From NCBI GenBank assembly GCA_028689875.1, contig JAQVCG010000007.1, positions 3,897 to 48,967 on the forward strand: a stretch of 45,071 bases of DNA. The letters are read 5' to 3'. Below, one piece after another: positions 32,088 through 42,713 of the stretch (the stretch's first letter is position 1; every line of letters begins with the position of its first letter). The notes beneath the pieces were generated by a model that was not told the origin of the DNA, made no database searches, and worked only from the letters and a program-made list of their open reading frames with translations. Both the position numbers and the translations under genes were made by a program. Source of the DNA: Candidatus Rifleibacteriota bacterium (lineage in GTDB: Bacteria; Muiribacteriota; Ozemobacteria; Ozemobacterales; Ozemobacteraceae).

Positions 32088-34664
32088 ATGAAAATTACGA
32101 CAAATGTTTTATACACTTTTTTTATAGCATTTTTATTCTGCTTCGCAACACATTACGCAGAAGCATTAATTAAGTATCCTCCTGAATATGCAGTCTTACC
32201 AAATGGAATGAAAGTTATTGCGATCGAAGACAACAGTCTTCCAATTATCTCTGCCGGACTTTTTTTTGATGCCGGAGAATTTTACGAAACTTGTGGCAAT
32301 AACGGAATGGCAAGAATATATAAACAACTCCTATTGCTGTCAGAATTTAAAGATGAAACTCGTTTTAAATTTAATGAAAGACTTGAAAAACTTGGAATCA
32401 CAAAAGATTTTAGCGGTGGACAAGACATAATCTACATGGGATGCACAGGAACCGCAACAGAAATTGAAACAGTATTGTCCGGAATATACTCCTTAGGCTT
32501 CAACCTTAAGCCCACAAACGAAAATTTTGAAGCTGCAAAAGAACAAGTAACAAGATTCTCAAAATCTCAGAAAAGATATCCCCGTGCAACCTGCCTTCTT
32601 GAGCAAAAAACCTGGAAAAGGCTCTTTAAATCAAAAGAACTTGAATATAATTGCCCAATAGACGATACCTTGCTGAAAGAGCTTAAAGCCGATCGATTAT
32701 CAAACTTTACAAATAAAATAATACAGCCAAATAACGCCATATTAGTAGTAACAGGTAACTTGAAAACAGATAAAATTTTTGAGGCAGTAAATAAGAAGTT
32801 TGCTAATATAAAAACACAAACAAATGAATCAAAAAACGCACATTTAATTGCCACAGATTTTTGCACCATCAACTCAAACACAGAAATAGTTGAGTATGCA
32901 GACATAAGAGAAACTGAAGTAATCATTGGATTCGAAGCTCCTGCTTTTACCAGTTCTAACATGCCGGCCGCTTATATACTGCAAACCGCATTAAACGACT
33001 ACCACAAATCACCGCTCAAAACACTGCTCAAAAATGAATTTCCCGAAGCAAAAAATGTTTTTGCAAGGTATTTGCCGGGCAAAAACAGAGGTTTGTTTAC
33101 CTTAGGATTCACATACTCAAAAGAACATGAAGATAGAGCAATTTATTCTGTTATATCTAAAATGAACACCCTTAATAGCCAAATTCCGTCAGAAAATGAT
33201 CTAAAAAACATTATTGAATTAGCCGGAATCAATAACTTAGAACGTCTTGAATCAAGAATTGATAGAGTCTTCTATACCGGCCTTGCCGAAATCATGGGAG
33301 ACTTCAGAGCATTAGACAGACTAGATTCAGACTTAATTGCTGTAGATGCACAAAAACTCAGAAACACATACGAAGAGATTTTTATCGGTAAGAAATATGC
33401 TATAAGCGTGATGAAACCACTAAAATACAAAAAACAACAAGAAACAAACATTTTATCTAAAACCCTTGAAAACGGCGCAAAAATACTTATAAATAATTAT
33501 CCCGGAACCGAACTTGCCGGTTTTACTTTGCTGATAGACACTCAAACCACCGAAAAGAACATTATTTATCCCCTGCTTGCAGCCATGATTGCGTCTTATA
33601 TAAACGATGAAAACATGGACAATCTCGCAGAAGCAGGACTTATTGGTGCAAAAATTGAAGCAAATGCATTATCAGATTGCCTTATAATACGAGGAAAAAT
33701 TAGAAACAACAAACTGATTGCGCTGCTTGAATATATCAAAAATCTTCTTACAGACACTAAATTTTACAGCAAAAAGAACTTTGAAAATGCGCAAGAAATT
33801 GTAATTGAAAATGTTAACAAGCATACCGAATCTCCTATAAAATTGCTTGAAAAAAATATCAGAAACGCCATCATAGGAGAAAAAATGCATGAAATCTCAG
33901 AGAATGAAATTCGTAATATGCAATACGAAGAAACTATGGCACATTACAAAAAATGGGCATATTGCTCTAGCCTTAATGTAGTGGCAGTAGGCAACTTTAA
34001 CCCTGAATCTGCAATGAATGAACTCTCTAAAATTTTTGCTTCGCTGCCTAACACAGGAAACATTAAAAGCAATGCAAAAACAAACAATAACCTATTACTT
34101 GAAAAAACAGAAAAACACACAATTAAAATAAATAGTTCACCAGACACATCATACATTGCTGTTGCCTTTAAAATGAAACCTGTTATAGACAAACTTGAAA
34201 TTAAAGACTTTGTCGCAAACTCTGTCTTGGCACACGTCCTTTATGCCAGCGAAAACGCAATTATAAAACAAGAATTGAAAAAGATTGGCGCATATCTAGA
34301 AGTCAGCGGAAACATTGCAACAAATAAAACTTCTTCTATAATGTCTATATATGCCGCTGTACCAACGAAACTAGAAAAAGAAGCTACAAAAACTATTGAA
34401 AAAATTATATCTGATATTCCAAATTTAAAAATATCCCAAGACGACATAATCGCCACAAAAATGAAAGTTCTCTCTGAGTTCGTAAGCTCAGTTGAAAAGC
34501 CGGAATCAAGATCAACCGTTATGGCCTTTCTTCTTTGGAACGGCTTAAAAGAAAACGTTGCCGATAAGTTGTTGTCCCTCTACTCAGAAATGACACCCAA
34601 CGATGTATATAATGCAGTCAAACTCTACTACAACAACTATTACATGCTAATAGGCAAGCCCTAA
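32088..34664 (+). CDS. Catalytically inactive double-M16 (insulinase-like) exported protein
   Basis: An 858-residue exported protein (signal to about residue 25, ending YAEA). It has the full M16 layout twice. Half 1 opens YAVLPNGMKVIAIEDNSLPIIS and contains FFDAGEFYETCGNNGMARI; half 2 opens SKTLENGAKILINNYPG. In active M16 enzymes the stretch after the G...G element reads HxxEH; here it is RIYKQ near residue 75, and the second half has no HxxEH either. Later parts keep M16 features (NAILVVTGNL, SLNVVAVGNF). So it is probably a pseudoprotease that binds or scaffolds. GGAGG precedes the ATG. Its stop interlocks with the convergent anmK stop. Confidence 0.85.
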   Translation: MKITTNVLYTFFIAFLFCFATHYAEALIKYPPEYAVLPNGMKVIAIEDNSLPIISAGLFFDAGEFYETCGNNGMARIYKQLLLLSEFKDETRFKFNERLEKLGITKDFSGGQDIIYMGCTGTATEIETVLSGIYSLGFNLKPTNENFEAAKEQVTRFSKSQKRYPRATCLLEQKTWKRLFKSKELEYNCPIDDTLLKELKADRLSNFTNKIIQPNNAILVVTGNLKTDKIFEAVNKKFANIKTQTNESKNAHLIATDFCTINSNTEIVEYADIRETEVIIGFEAPAFTSSNMPAAYILQTALNDYHKSPLKTLLKNEFPEAKNVFARYLPGKNRGLFTLGFTYSKEHEDRAIYSVISKMNTLNSQIPSENDLKNIIELAGINNLERLESRIDRVFYTGLAEIMGDFRALDRLDSDLIAVDAQKLRNTYEEIFIGKKYAISVMKPLKYKKQQETNILSKTLENGAKILINNYPGTELAGFTLLIDTQTTEKNIIYPLLAAMIASYINDENMDNLAEAGLIGAKIEANALSDCLIIRGKIRNNKLIALLEYIKNLLTDTKFYSKKNFENAQEIVIENVNKHTESPIKLLEKNIRNAIIGEKMHEISENEIRNMQYEETMAHYKKWAYCSSLNVVAVGNFNPESAMNELSKIFASLPNTGNIKSNAKTNNNLLLEKTEKHTIKINSSPDTSYIAVAFKMKPVIDKLEIKDFVANSVLAHVLYASENAIIKQELKKIGAYLEVSGNIATNKTSSIMSIYAAVPTKLEKEATKTIEKIISDIPNLKISQDDIIATKMKVLSEFVSSVEKPESRSTVMAFLLWNGLKENVADKLLSLYSEMTPNDVYNAVKLYYNNYYMLIGKP

Positions 34665-35785
34665 TATACTGTAGCCAGACTGCCCAATACAACCAGTTTG
34701 TCAGCGCCGGTAGCCGACAATACGTTTCCCGGTTCTTTATTCAAAAATGCATTTCCTAAAATGGAAAATGCCATCCCTTCGCGTGCCATAACCGGGATTC
34801 CATGTTCTGCAGATGTTTTTACGGCAATGTTGCTAAGCAGGCATTTTTTTCGCAGTCGCCCTAATAATTCGAGATTAAATGCACCGCCGCCCGCAACAAT
34901 AAGCTCGTCTGTATTAAAAATGGATGGTTTTATAGCATTTAAAATGCTTTCAACAGTGAAATCCATTAAAGTCGACATAGAATCTGCAAAAGACAAACCT
35001 TGTAGTTTATCTATAACGCGCCCCACACTAAAATACTCTCTACCGGTAGATTTGGGGGGTTGTTGCTCAAAATAAGGATCAGCCAAAAGCAACTTAAGTA
35101 CATCATCAATTGTTTTTCCTTGTGACGCAATTTTCCCCAACTCATCAAATCGCCCCAAATTATTTAATTGTATGTAATCATCCATTAACCCGTTACCGGG
35201 TCCAGTATCAAAAGCGCACTTAACAGCACTTCCATTTGCTGAACCCTGCAAAATTGTCACATTTGCTATGCCGCCAAGATTTAAGATTATCCTATATTTT
35301 TTATTTTCAAGATTGCCGCCAAACATCTTTAAATCGGCATAAGGAACCAACGGGGCACCCTGCCCTCCAACCGCCATGTCTGCCTGCCTAAAATTATAAA
35401 TAACCGGTAATTTTGTTAGATGAGAAAGCAAAAAACCATCTAATAGTTGCAAAGTTCCTGAAACCTTGAATTCATCCCAAATAGCAACATTCGGATGATG
35501 AAAAACAGTCTGCCCGTGTGCTGCAAGATAATCAGGTAAAGCTTGCTCATTTGTAAAGAAATACGAACAAGCCTCCGCGTATAGCCTGCTGATATATGCA
35601 TTCCCCAAAGTTACACTTTCAGCATTAGCTGATTTTATCAATCTTTGTATTCTTGTAAACTGCTTGTCAGAAAATTTATAGGATTTATGCCATAAAAATT
35701 TAAAAGAATCATTATTAAAGAACTCAGCGGCAACGCCATCAATACCGTCGCCGCTGGTTCCACTCATTAAACCAAGAATTATCAT
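34661..35785 (-). CDS. anmK: Anhydro-N-acetylmuramic acid kinase
   Basis: Phosphorylates and opens 1,6-anhydro-MurNAc so cell-wall fragments can be recycled to MurNAc-6-phosphate. The 374 residues carry the ASKHA-fold motifs: [14 protein letters not shown] at the N terminus, [45 protein letters not shown] and [15 protein letters not shown]. The ATG overlaps the recA stop in an ATGA, so it is translated from the recA message. Linkage to recA is unusual. No murQ or nagZ is in the window. Confidence 0.95.
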   Translation of the reverse strand: MIILGLMSGTSGDGIDGVAAEFFNNDSFKFLWHKSYKFSDKQFTRIQRLIKSANAESVTLGNAYISRLYAEACSYFFTNEQALPDYLAAHGQTVFHHPNVAIWDEFKVSGTLQLLDGFLLSHLTKLPVIYNFRQADMAVGGQGAPLVPYADLKMFGGNLENKKYRIILNLGGIANVTILQGSANGSAVKCAFDTGPGNGLMDDYIQLNNLGRFDELGKIASQGKTIDDVLKLLLADPYFEQQPPKSTGREYFSVGRVIDKLQGLSFADSMSTLMDFTVESILNAIKPSIFNTDELIVAGGGAFNLELLGRLRKKCLLSNIAVKTSAEHGIPVMAREGMAFSILGNAFLNKEPGNVLSATGADKLVVLGSLATVY

Positions 35786-36855
35786 TCTTTTTTAGATGAT
35801 GCACTCTTCTTTTTTTCTTCTGCAGGAGCCGTGGGCTCCGGCGTCATACCTAATTTCACCTTAACTTTTGTAATGATTTCAGCGAAAACATCAGGATTAT
35901 CTCTCAAAAACTGTTTTGCGTTTTCTCGCCCTTGTCCCATTCTGGTGTCACCATAAGAGAACCAAGCTCCTGATTTATTAATGATACCGTTAGATTCTGC
36001 CAATTCAACGATTTCACCCTCAGATGATATGCCTTCTCCAAACATCATATCAAATCTGGCCTTTCTGAATGGAGGTGCAACTTTATTTTTAACAACTTTT
36101 ACTTCAGTGGTGTAACCAATAGCATCTTCGCCTTCTTTTAACTGCTCTTTTCTGCGAATATCAAGTCTCACAGAAGAAAAGAATTTTAAAGCTCTTCCGC
36201 CGGGAGTTGTTTCCGGGTTGCCGAACATAACACCTATTTTTTCTCTAATCTGATTTATAAAAATGCAAACACATCTTGATTTGCTGACAACCGGAGTTAA
36301 TTTTCTCATTGCCTGAGACATTAATCTTGCCTGCATACCAACTGTCGCATCACCCATATCACCGTCAATTTCAGCTTTGCTTGTTAGTGCAGCAACAGAG
36401 TCCAAAACAATAATGTCTACCGCATTACTTCTTACGAGCATTTCGGTTATTTCAAGAGCTTCTTCTCCGCTACTAGGCTGAGCAATAAGAAGATTTTCTG
36501 TATCTACACCAAGTTTTTTTGCATAACCGGGATCAAGAGCGTGTTCAACGTCAACAAATGCAGCTTGCCCCCCAGCTTTTTGAGCTTGTGCAATACTATG
36601 CAATGCAATAGTTGTTTTACCTGATGACTCCGGCCCAAATATTTCAACTATTCTGCCTCGAGGCATACCACCGACACCTAAAGCGTAATCAAGAGACAAA
36701 GATCCTGTCGGAATTGCTTCTACTTGTAAATGTCTTGATGTTCCAAGGCGCATTACAGCACCTTTCCCAAATTGTTTCTCAATTCCCGCTATTGCCGTTT
36801 CGAGAGACTTCATTCTGTCTTGCTGAGCTGAAGATAATGCTTTTGGATCTGCCAC
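35782..36855 (-). CDS. recA: Recombinase A
   Basis: Forms filaments on single-stranded DNA for recombination and SOS induction. The 357 residues match throughout: [31 protein letters not shown], Walker [20 protein letters not shown] (usually DAEHALDP), [32 protein letters not shown] and KNKVAPPFR. The start is a GTG at 36855 with GGAGG at 36866-36862. The tail is lysine-rich ([12 protein letters not shown]) rather than the acidic tail of many RecAs. No LexA-type box stands out at its promoter. Confidence 0.98.
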   Translation of the reverse strand: MADPKALSSAQQDRMKSLETAIAGIEKQFGKGAVMRLGTSRHLQVEAIPTGSLSLDYALGVGGMPRGRIVEIFGPESSGKTTIALHSIAQAQKAGGQAAFVDVEHALDPGYAKKLGVDTENLLIAQPSSGEEALEITEMLVRSNAVDIIVLDSVAALTSKAEIDGDMGDATVGMQARLMSQAMRKLTPVVSKSRCVCIFINQIREKIGVMFGNPETTPGGRALKFFSSVRLDIRRKEQLKEGEDAIGYTTEVKVVKNKVAPPFRKARFDMMFGEGISSEGEIVELAESNGIINKSGAWFSYGDTRMGQGRENAKQFLRDNPDVFAEIITKVKVKLGMTPEPTAPAEEKKKSASSKKE

Positions 36856-36883
36856 GATTTGCCTCCTAAATTATTTACCCATC

Positions 36884-36912
36884 AAAATAGCATAAACCCA
36901 AAAACAAATCAA
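36884..36912 (-). promoter_or_regulatory. Predicted recA-anmK promoter
   Basis: Minus-strand TTGATT (36912-36907), 17 bp, TATTTT (36889-36884) preceded by TGC, an extended -10. It stands back to back with the phosphatase promoter, -35 boxes 3 bp apart. Confidence 0.6.
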
Positions 36913-36915
36913 ACT

Positions 36916-36943
36916 TTGCTATAGCTTTTAATTGTAGTATAAT
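36916..36943 (+). promoter_or_regulatory. Predicted promoter of the plus-strand SpoIIE gene
   Basis: TTGCTA (36916-36921), 16 bp, TATAAT (36938-36943). A GTG directly abuts the -10 at 36944 and cannot be the start of the transcribed gene, which moves the start to the TTG at 36974. Confidence 0.6.
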
Positions 36944-36973
36944 GTGCTAACTAGCCCGAGAGCGAACAATAAG

Positions 36974-39835
36974 TTGCAAAGAAACAACAAACAATTTTTG
37001 TTTATATTTACATTACTGGTTCTTATACCAGTCTGTTTTACTTACTTTATTGTAAACCATTTATTTAATTCAATGACTCAAAAAGACATTGTCGAAATAG
37101 AAGAATATCTCGACAATGTTTCAAACAATATCTTCCAAAGCATGACAACAGACCAAATATTTGGTCCGCCTCTAAAAAAAGTTGCAAAGACCATTATTGA
37201 ACTAACCAATGATAAAACCGAAAAACAAATAGATAAAAATGAAGTTATAAAATCTATAAATGAAGCCAAAAATACCCTTAAAGTAAAAAGCATATTTTTA
37301 ATTTTCGATAAAAGTGGTAATCCTATAAACATTGAAAATCTGCCTACAGATCTTTTGTATCCAATGAGATATCTATGGTCGCAAATATGTAAAAATGCTT
37401 TTACCTTTGACTACCCTACACGCAAGGCAGATCTAATTTTTTTGGCCGGCAACTACTTTAACTCAGATATTTTAAAAAAACATGAAGAAGCTCTGACAAA
37501 TATCTCTATAAATAATTCACCCGCAATATTATTCCATAGCAAAGCTTTAAATGCTTTAAATGGCCTGATAGTAAGAGCAGAAGAAAACATTAATTATCAG
37601 CAACTTTTAATAAAATTACTCAATGAACAGAAAAAAATCAGTTATGTTTTAAAAAATTCAGACAATAAATTTGTGGCCGGTAACGAAAAATTAAACAATT
37701 TATTGCCGCCTGAACTGTTCACAGAAGACTTTAAAACCCATTCATACGCAAACCACATCTGGAAAATCTATAACACAAAAGGCCATAAAGTCATCATTGG
37801 GCACCCAACAAAAGATGGATACGGTGACTATACAAAGATGAATATTTTAGCCTTTCTGCTGCTTGCGATAATGACTGTTGCAGTTTTTTTCCTATTAAAA
37901 AAGCAGATAACCAAAAGCGAATCAACTTGGATATCAATTAAACACAAACTGATATTTGTATTTCTAAGTTCTGTTTACATGCCCATTATTACACTTTATG
38001 TTTTTAGTTTCAGTGCTATAACAAGCCATAGAACAATATTAGAAAATAATACAATTAAAAACTTAACAGATATTTTGTATAAGTTAGACTCTGATTACAG
38101 CAACAAAGAAAAAGAAATACTCGAAAAATTCAGACGCATATACCAAAGCAAAGATCACTGGAAAAACAAGCTTAACCTCGCACACCACGAAACAAGAAAA
38201 GAAATTAATAATGCTGCATATCCAATAACAAATAAAAATATAAATCACGACGGATGGCTTAATTGGATAGATATAAGAGACATAAAGCAAAATCGTATTT
38301 ATAATATGGCTTCAAAAGAAATAAGAGATAGAGTCAATACCTTTGCGCGTATTTTGTCGCTTCTGTGCCTACAAAAAGTAATGCCCGAACAGCTGCAAAA
38401 AGCAAAATCTGACATAAAAAGAGCAGATATGATGTTGGCAAACTTTTTTGAAAGCCCTATAATGGGCGTTAGCAGATTGATAGAACAGCCGGACAATTTG
38501 ATTTATCATGAATTTAACAGCGACGGCGTCTATTGGTATTGGAACTACTACAACGACCCTAGCAGCAATATTGCATACATTTCTTTGAATACAATAGGAA
38601 GAAAAAATATAGTCGATTATTTAGAATCTGCTTTTATAAAAAGACATAATATTGAAAATGTTGGAATCAAATTTTTCGCATATCATAAAAAAGATAAGAT
38701 CAAAATACCTCAAGAAGCCCCTGATAACGAATCTATAAATAATCTTATAGATCAAACAGAGATTAGCAGAAATATCGAAACAAAAATTATTAAATCAAAT
38801 GGCGTCAACTATATAGCTGTATGTTTTCCCGGTGTAAAACTAATTAATACTTATGTTACTGCAATGTATCCTATTAGCTATATTGACAACAAAATAACCC
38901 AGCTTGAAAATAACGTTTTATTCGGAATATTGATAGTTTTGGTCTTTTCAGTTTTGACCGGACTATTACTGTCTCAAAACTTTATATATCCGCTAAAAGA
39001 ATTAGATAATGGTCTTAAAGCTCTTCAAAAAAGAGAAACAGATTATTCTGTAAAAGTTGACAATCGCGATGAATTAGGCTTATTAGCCATAACATTCAAT
39101 AAAATGGTTTATGAAATCAAAGAAATGCTACTTGCCGCCGCAATACAAAAATGCCTTATTCCTTCAAAGACCATGCAAACCGAGAAATACGATTTTGCGC
39201 TATACAATCAAATGGCGGGTGATGTTGGAGGCGATTACGCAGATTTCTTTAATATAGAAAAAGACGAGCTTTTAATTGTAATAGGTGATGTAACCGGCCA
39301 TGGAGTGAGCTCTTCTCTATTGGTTGCTATGGTAAAAGCTTCTATATTTAAATTTTGTTCAGTAATTCTTCCGCATAAAATATTTAGCAAAATTGGTGAA
39401 ATGATTTTTGAACTTTTAAAACGAAAAAAACTGATGACAATGCTGGCAATAAAGCTTAACCTGAAGAATAATTCTTATCTTTTTACAAATGCAGGACACC
39501 CATATCCGATAATTTGCGATAAGAATGGAAATATTACAGAGCTTGAAGCCGATGCAATGCCCTTAGGGGTTTCTGCGAAAAGAAACGTTTATAGCGACAG
39601 AGAACTTACATTTGAGTCCAATGACGTAATGATGCTTTATTCTGACGGAATCTGCGAAGCAGAGGATGAAACAGGTAAGCCTTATGGAAAAAATAGATTG
39701 TTTGAATTATTACAAAACAACAAAGAAAAAAATTCAAACGATATTAAAGAAGCAATTATAAAAGACTTTAATGCATTTATAGGGAAAAGTGAGCTTTCAG
39801 ACGACATTACTTTTATAATAATAAAACATACTTAA
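36974..39835 (+). CDS. Membrane sensor SpoIIE/PP2C phosphatase with HAMP domain (paralogue A)
   Basis: A 953-residue receptor phosphatase starting at TTG 36974 (GAGAG about 11 nt upstream). It has a TM helix at residues ~8-28, an extracytoplasmic region to ~290, a TM pair at ~290-350, a second extracytoplasmic region, then a TM near 645 (VLFGILIVLVFSVLTGLLL) with a HAMP domain to ~725. The catalytic domain is complete: AGDVGGDYADFF, VIGDVTGHGVSSSLL, FTNAGHPYPI, MPLGVSA, MLYSDGICEAED and LSDDITFII. Relatives dephosphorylate anti-anti-sigma or similar STAS proteins; no such partner is in the window. A related gene on the opposite strand meets it tail to tail. Confidence 0.92.
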   Translation: MQRNNKQFLFIFTLLVLIPVCFTYFIVNHLFNSMTQKDIVEIEEYLDNVSNNIFQSMTTDQIFGPPLKKVAKTIIELTNDKTEKQIDKNEVIKSINEAKNTLKVKSIFLIFDKSGNPINIENLPTDLLYPMRYLWSQICKNAFTFDYPTRKADLIFLAGNYFNSDILKKHEEALTNISINNSPAILFHSKALNALNGLIVRAEENINYQQLLIKLLNEQKKISYVLKNSDNKFVAGNEKLNNLLPPELFTEDFKTHSYANHIWKIYNTKGHKVIIGHPTKDGYGDYTKMNILAFLLLAIMTVAVFFLLKKQITKSESTWISIKHKLIFVFLSSVYMPIITLYVFSFSAITSHRTILENNTIKNLTDILYKLDSDYSNKEKEILEKFRRIYQSKDHWKNKLNLAHHETRKEINNAAYPITNKNINHDGWLNWIDIRDIKQNRIYNMASKEIRDRVNTFARILSLLCLQKVMPEQLQKAKSDIKRADMMLANFFESPIMGVSRLIEQPDNLIYHEFNSDGVYWYWNYYNDPSSNIAYISLNTIGRKNIVDYLESAFIKRHNIENVGIKFFAYHKKDKIKIPQEAPDNESINNLIDQTEISRNIETKIIKSNGVNYIAVCFPGVKLINTYVTAMYPISYIDNKITQLENNVLFGILIVLVFSVLTGLLLSQNFIYPLKELDNGLKALQKRETDYSVKVDNRDELGLLAITFNKMVYEIKEMLLAAAIQKCLIPSKTMQTEKYDFALYNQMAGDVGGDYADFFNIEKDELLIVIGDVTGHGVSSSLLVAMVKASIFKFCSVILPHKIFSKIGEMIFELLKRKKLMTMLAIKLNLKNNSYLFTNAGHPYPIICDKNGNITELEADAMPLGVSAKRNVYSDRELTFESNDVMMLYSDGICEAEDETGKPYGKNRLFELLQNNKEKNSNDIKEAIIKDFNAFIGKSELSDDITFIIIKHT

Positions 39836-42606
39836 TTTCTTTTTAAGTAAATTAAGGTGTAGTCGTCGTCCGGTTCGTTGTCTGCTAACCAAGCGGAGTA
39901 ATTTTCAACGGTTTTTTCTACCACAGCGACAGCAGGCATGCCATAGCATAAGCGCAAAGAAGATTTAAATCTTTCGTAGCCGTATTGGTCTTTGTCAACA
40001 GAACAAACCTCTACAATGCCATCAGTGTAAAACAATATGCTTTCGCCGCTTTTAATCTCAAATGTTGATGGTTCTAACTTAATAGTTTTTTTTGATGATC
40101 CAATGGGCAAATGAATTGATGATAATTCTTCTATGCTTTGATCATTTTTCAACAACAGCGGAAAATTATGACCTGCGTTAACAAAGATTCCAATTCCTGT
40201 AGAAACATCTATTATACAGGCAAAAAGTGTAATCATTTTTCTAACGGGAGATTTGCCGAAGTAATAATTTATTATTTTATTCAATTCGGCAAACAATTCG
40301 ACTAAGTTTTTATTTTCTTTAAAACCGTGATACAAAGTGGCTTTAGCCATGGCCATAACTAAAGCGGATGAGACGCCGTGCCCTGAAACATCCCCTATAA
40401 TAACGCAAAGTTTATCTTTGTCACACATAAAAACATCGAAATAATCGCCTCCAACAGCGGCAGCCATTCTATTAGAAAAAGCAATTTCATAGCCGTCCGG
40501 ATTTGGCACATCACCCGGAAGCAAAGAATTTTGCACATCTTGAGCCAACTGCATCTCTTTTAAACCGGCAATCATTTTGTTAAAGCGCTCTGCTAGGTCT
40601 CCAAATTCATCATTTTGCGAATATGAAATTCTGTAATCAATATTGCGTTTTGATATTGCCTCGACACCTTCGGCCAACGAATGAATCGGCACAATGAAAA
40701 AATCGGCCAGCATTTTCCCTGCTAATGAGGCGGTTATGGTAAAAAACAATAGACCCAGCACTATATATAGCTTTGCAAGTAAAATTTCACAGTCTATTTT
40801 TTCGATAGGATAAAGAGAATAAAAACAAAAATCTCGAGCATGCCTTGCTCTTTGCCCTGTTATCAAGAATTTTTTATTATTTGATTCAAAAACAGATTCT
40901 GTGAGGTTTTCTGCAAAAAAAGCTTGCTCGTTAAATGAGTCAAAACCTTGAATTTCTTTCATAAAATCAGGAAAAATAACTCCGGTTCTATTATTTACAA
41001 AAGCAACACGATAGGGCTCAAAAACTGATGAATCATTAAATTCATTAAATTTTTCTATTACTTTAGCTCCCATGACTTTGTTTGCCATCATAAGAACCGA
41101 TACAAACAATTCTTCGCCGTTCTTAGAAATAAGCGTCCAATATGAAGCCAAAGGCATTGAACCAAAAAGAATTAAATGTGCTTTGTTGCTTTGTTTTATT
41201 ACAGGAGACAATCCAATTTCCGGGTTAGTGATAAAGTCAACCATAACTTTATCTGAATGTTCAGACAATTTGCTTTTAAACCTATTATCTAAGGAAAGCT
41301 TCGCTACAATCTCATATATGTTCTGAAGATCTTCATAAAGTATTTCGTGGTTAAAGCTAAATATCAAGTTTGAATCAGAAGCATTTCTGACCTCAACGCT
41401 TATAAGCTCGTCTGAATTCATAAGTTCTTTCAAAGCAGTCAAATTTTCTTCATTCTCAAAATCTTTAGCTTTTAAACAAATATCATAGCACTTGCTGTCA
41501 AAACTAACGTTATCACTTTTAAAAAGCTCATCAATACGTGTTAAAAGAGATCTGCTATAATTCGAAGCTTTAACCATTAAAGACTTGTGCTTATCTTCTA
41601 TAAATAAGCTTCCGAGGTATATAAAACCACCTAAAGCGACCAAAAATGCTGCAAAAAAAAGCCCTGCAATTTTATACTTTATTGAAATTGATATTTCTTT
41701 TTTAAAGACATAATAAGCGTAGAAAGCCAAAACCGAAAAAGCAGATAAAATTATAAAAACAAATAAAGTAGATTTGGTTGATTGAAAATTTTCGCTAACT
41801 TTTATTGAAGCTGTAATAAAGTAGTCTTTGTAATTCACTGAATTCCATATTTTTTCTTTATTTTCAACGATATTTTTCTCTTTTAAAAGATTCAGCCTTC
41901 TGAACAAATCTTTGTTTAATGCGTTTTTTTCAGATTGCGCAACAAAAACATCTGCATATTTATATCTTTCTGCTTCAATAACCCTTTTGAATATGTATTC
42001 ATCTTCCGGAATTTGCCAAAAAACAATCATTACCCCAGACGATTTATCATTACTGTCTGCGTTCCAATAGATTCCGCCATTAGTAAATTTGGTTACAATA
42101 GGAATTATTGAATTGCGTTCCTCAAGCAATCGACCGACTCTAAACGTGCTTCCCAAATACCCTGAAATAAGTTTTTTATATTTTTTATATTCCTGATTGC
42201 GTGTTTCGTTGTCAAGTGCCAATAATTGCCAGATTCTGCGTCCAACAGCGCGAGACCTGAACTTTAAAAATTTTGGAGAAACTAGTTTTCCTTTGTCAAA
42301 TAAAAACAAGTCAAATTCAATTGGAAGCTCATCAGCCAATTCTTTACAATAAGTCTCTATTTTTGCCTTGTTTAATTTATTATCTCGAAAAGATTCAAAA
42401 ATCTTTTTGGATGTATTAAGCAAAAACGCCTCAGATTGTATATTACATAAGGTCTCAGTTAATGAATGATTTAATTTTTGAAATTGTTTGTCATAGTATG
42501 ACTTATTCTCATGTTCAAAAAATTCATTAACAAACATTGATGTTAACATTGCCGGCAAAATCACAAAAAGACATATAAATGCCAAATGAGAAAAAGATTT
42601 TTTCAT
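39832..42606 (-). CDS. Membrane sensor SpoIIE/PP2C phosphatase with HAMP domain (paralogue B)
   Basis: A 924-residue protein with the same layout as its convergent neighbour: N-terminal TM (HLAFICLFVILPAMLTSMFV), long extracytoplasmic segment, TM pair near 275-330, a second sensor region, TM near 635 and HAMP. The phosphatase domain has intact motifs: AAVGGDYFDVF, VIGDVSGHGVSSALVMAM, FVNAGHNFPLL, LPIGSS, LFYTDGIVEVCS and DDDYTLIYL. The ATG at 42606 is 6 bases from a TATAAT and has no Shine-Dalgarno, so its mRNA may be leaderless. The two genes probably arose by an inverted duplication and diverged mainly in the sensor parts. Confidence 0.93.
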   Translation of the reverse strand: MKKSFSHLAFICLFVILPAMLTSMFVNEFFEHENKSYYDKQFQKLNHSLTETLCNIQSEAFLLNTSKKIFESFRDNKLNKAKIETYCKELADELPIEFDLFLFDKGKLVSPKFLKFRSRAVGRRIWQLLALDNETRNQEYKKYKKLISGYLGSTFRVGRLLEERNSIIPIVTKFTNGGIYWNADSNDKSSGVMIVFWQIPEDEYIFKRVIEAERYKYADVFVAQSEKNALNKDLFRRLNLLKEKNIVENKEKIWNSVNYKDYFITASIKVSENFQSTKSTLFVFIILSAFSVLAFYAYYVFKKEISISIKYKIAGLFFAAFLVALGGFIYLGSLFIEDKHKSLMVKASNYSRSLLTRIDELFKSDNVSFDSKCYDICLKAKDFENEENLTALKELMNSDELISVEVRNASDSNLIFSFNHEILYEDLQNIYEIVAKLSLDNRFKSKLSEHSDKVMVDFITNPEIGLSPVIKQSNKAHLILFGSMPLASYWTLISKNGEELFVSVLMMANKVMGAKVIEKFNEFNDSSVFEPYRVAFVNNRTGVIFPDFMKEIQGFDSFNEQAFFAENLTESVFESNNKKFLITGQRARHARDFCFYSLYPIEKIDCEILLAKLYIVLGLLFFTITASLAGKMLADFFIVPIHSLAEGVEAISKRNIDYRISYSQNDEFGDLAERFNKMIAGLKEMQLAQDVQNSLLPGDVPNPDGYEIAFSNRMAAAVGGDYFDVFMCDKDKLCVIIGDVSGHGVSSALVMAMAKATLYHGFKENKNLVELFAELNKIINYYFGKSPVRKMITLFACIIDVSTGIGIFVNAGHNFPLLLKNDQSIEELSSIHLPIGSSKKTIKLEPSTFEIKSGESILFYTDGIVEVCSVDKDQYGYERFKSSLRLCYGMPAVAVVEKTVENYSAWLADNEPDDDYTLIYLKRN

Positions 42607-42612
42607 AAATAT

Positions 42613-42641
42613 ATTATAGAATAAAACAGCGCTAAATTAAA
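42613..42641 (-). promoter_or_regulatory. Predicted promoter of SpoIIE paralogue B, leaderless geometry
   Basis: Minus-strand TATAAT (42618-42613) with a weak TTTAAT 17 bp upstream, six bases before the ATG. The -10 is perfect; the -35 matches three of six. Confidence 0.5.
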
Positions 42642-42652
42642 CATATTTACTA

Positions 42653-42681
42653 TTGCCTAACCTTCTTATCTTATGTATTAT
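42653..42681 (+). promoter_or_regulatory. Predicted promoter of the DedA/YqaA gene
   Basis: TTGCCT (42653-42658), 17 bp, TATTAT (42676-42681). The leader is about 26 nt and includes CGGGAG, a good ribosome site before the ATG at 42714. Back to back with the phosphatase promoter. Confidence 0.6.
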
Positions 42682-42713
42682 CTTGCTACTATTACATCGG
42701 GAGCAAATTTTAC

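Noticed and set aside
36944..36973. GTG start at 36944 for the plus-strand phosphatase
   Set aside because: It directly abuts the -10 box, upstream of any possible transcription start; the TTG at 36974 gives a normal membrane-anchor start.
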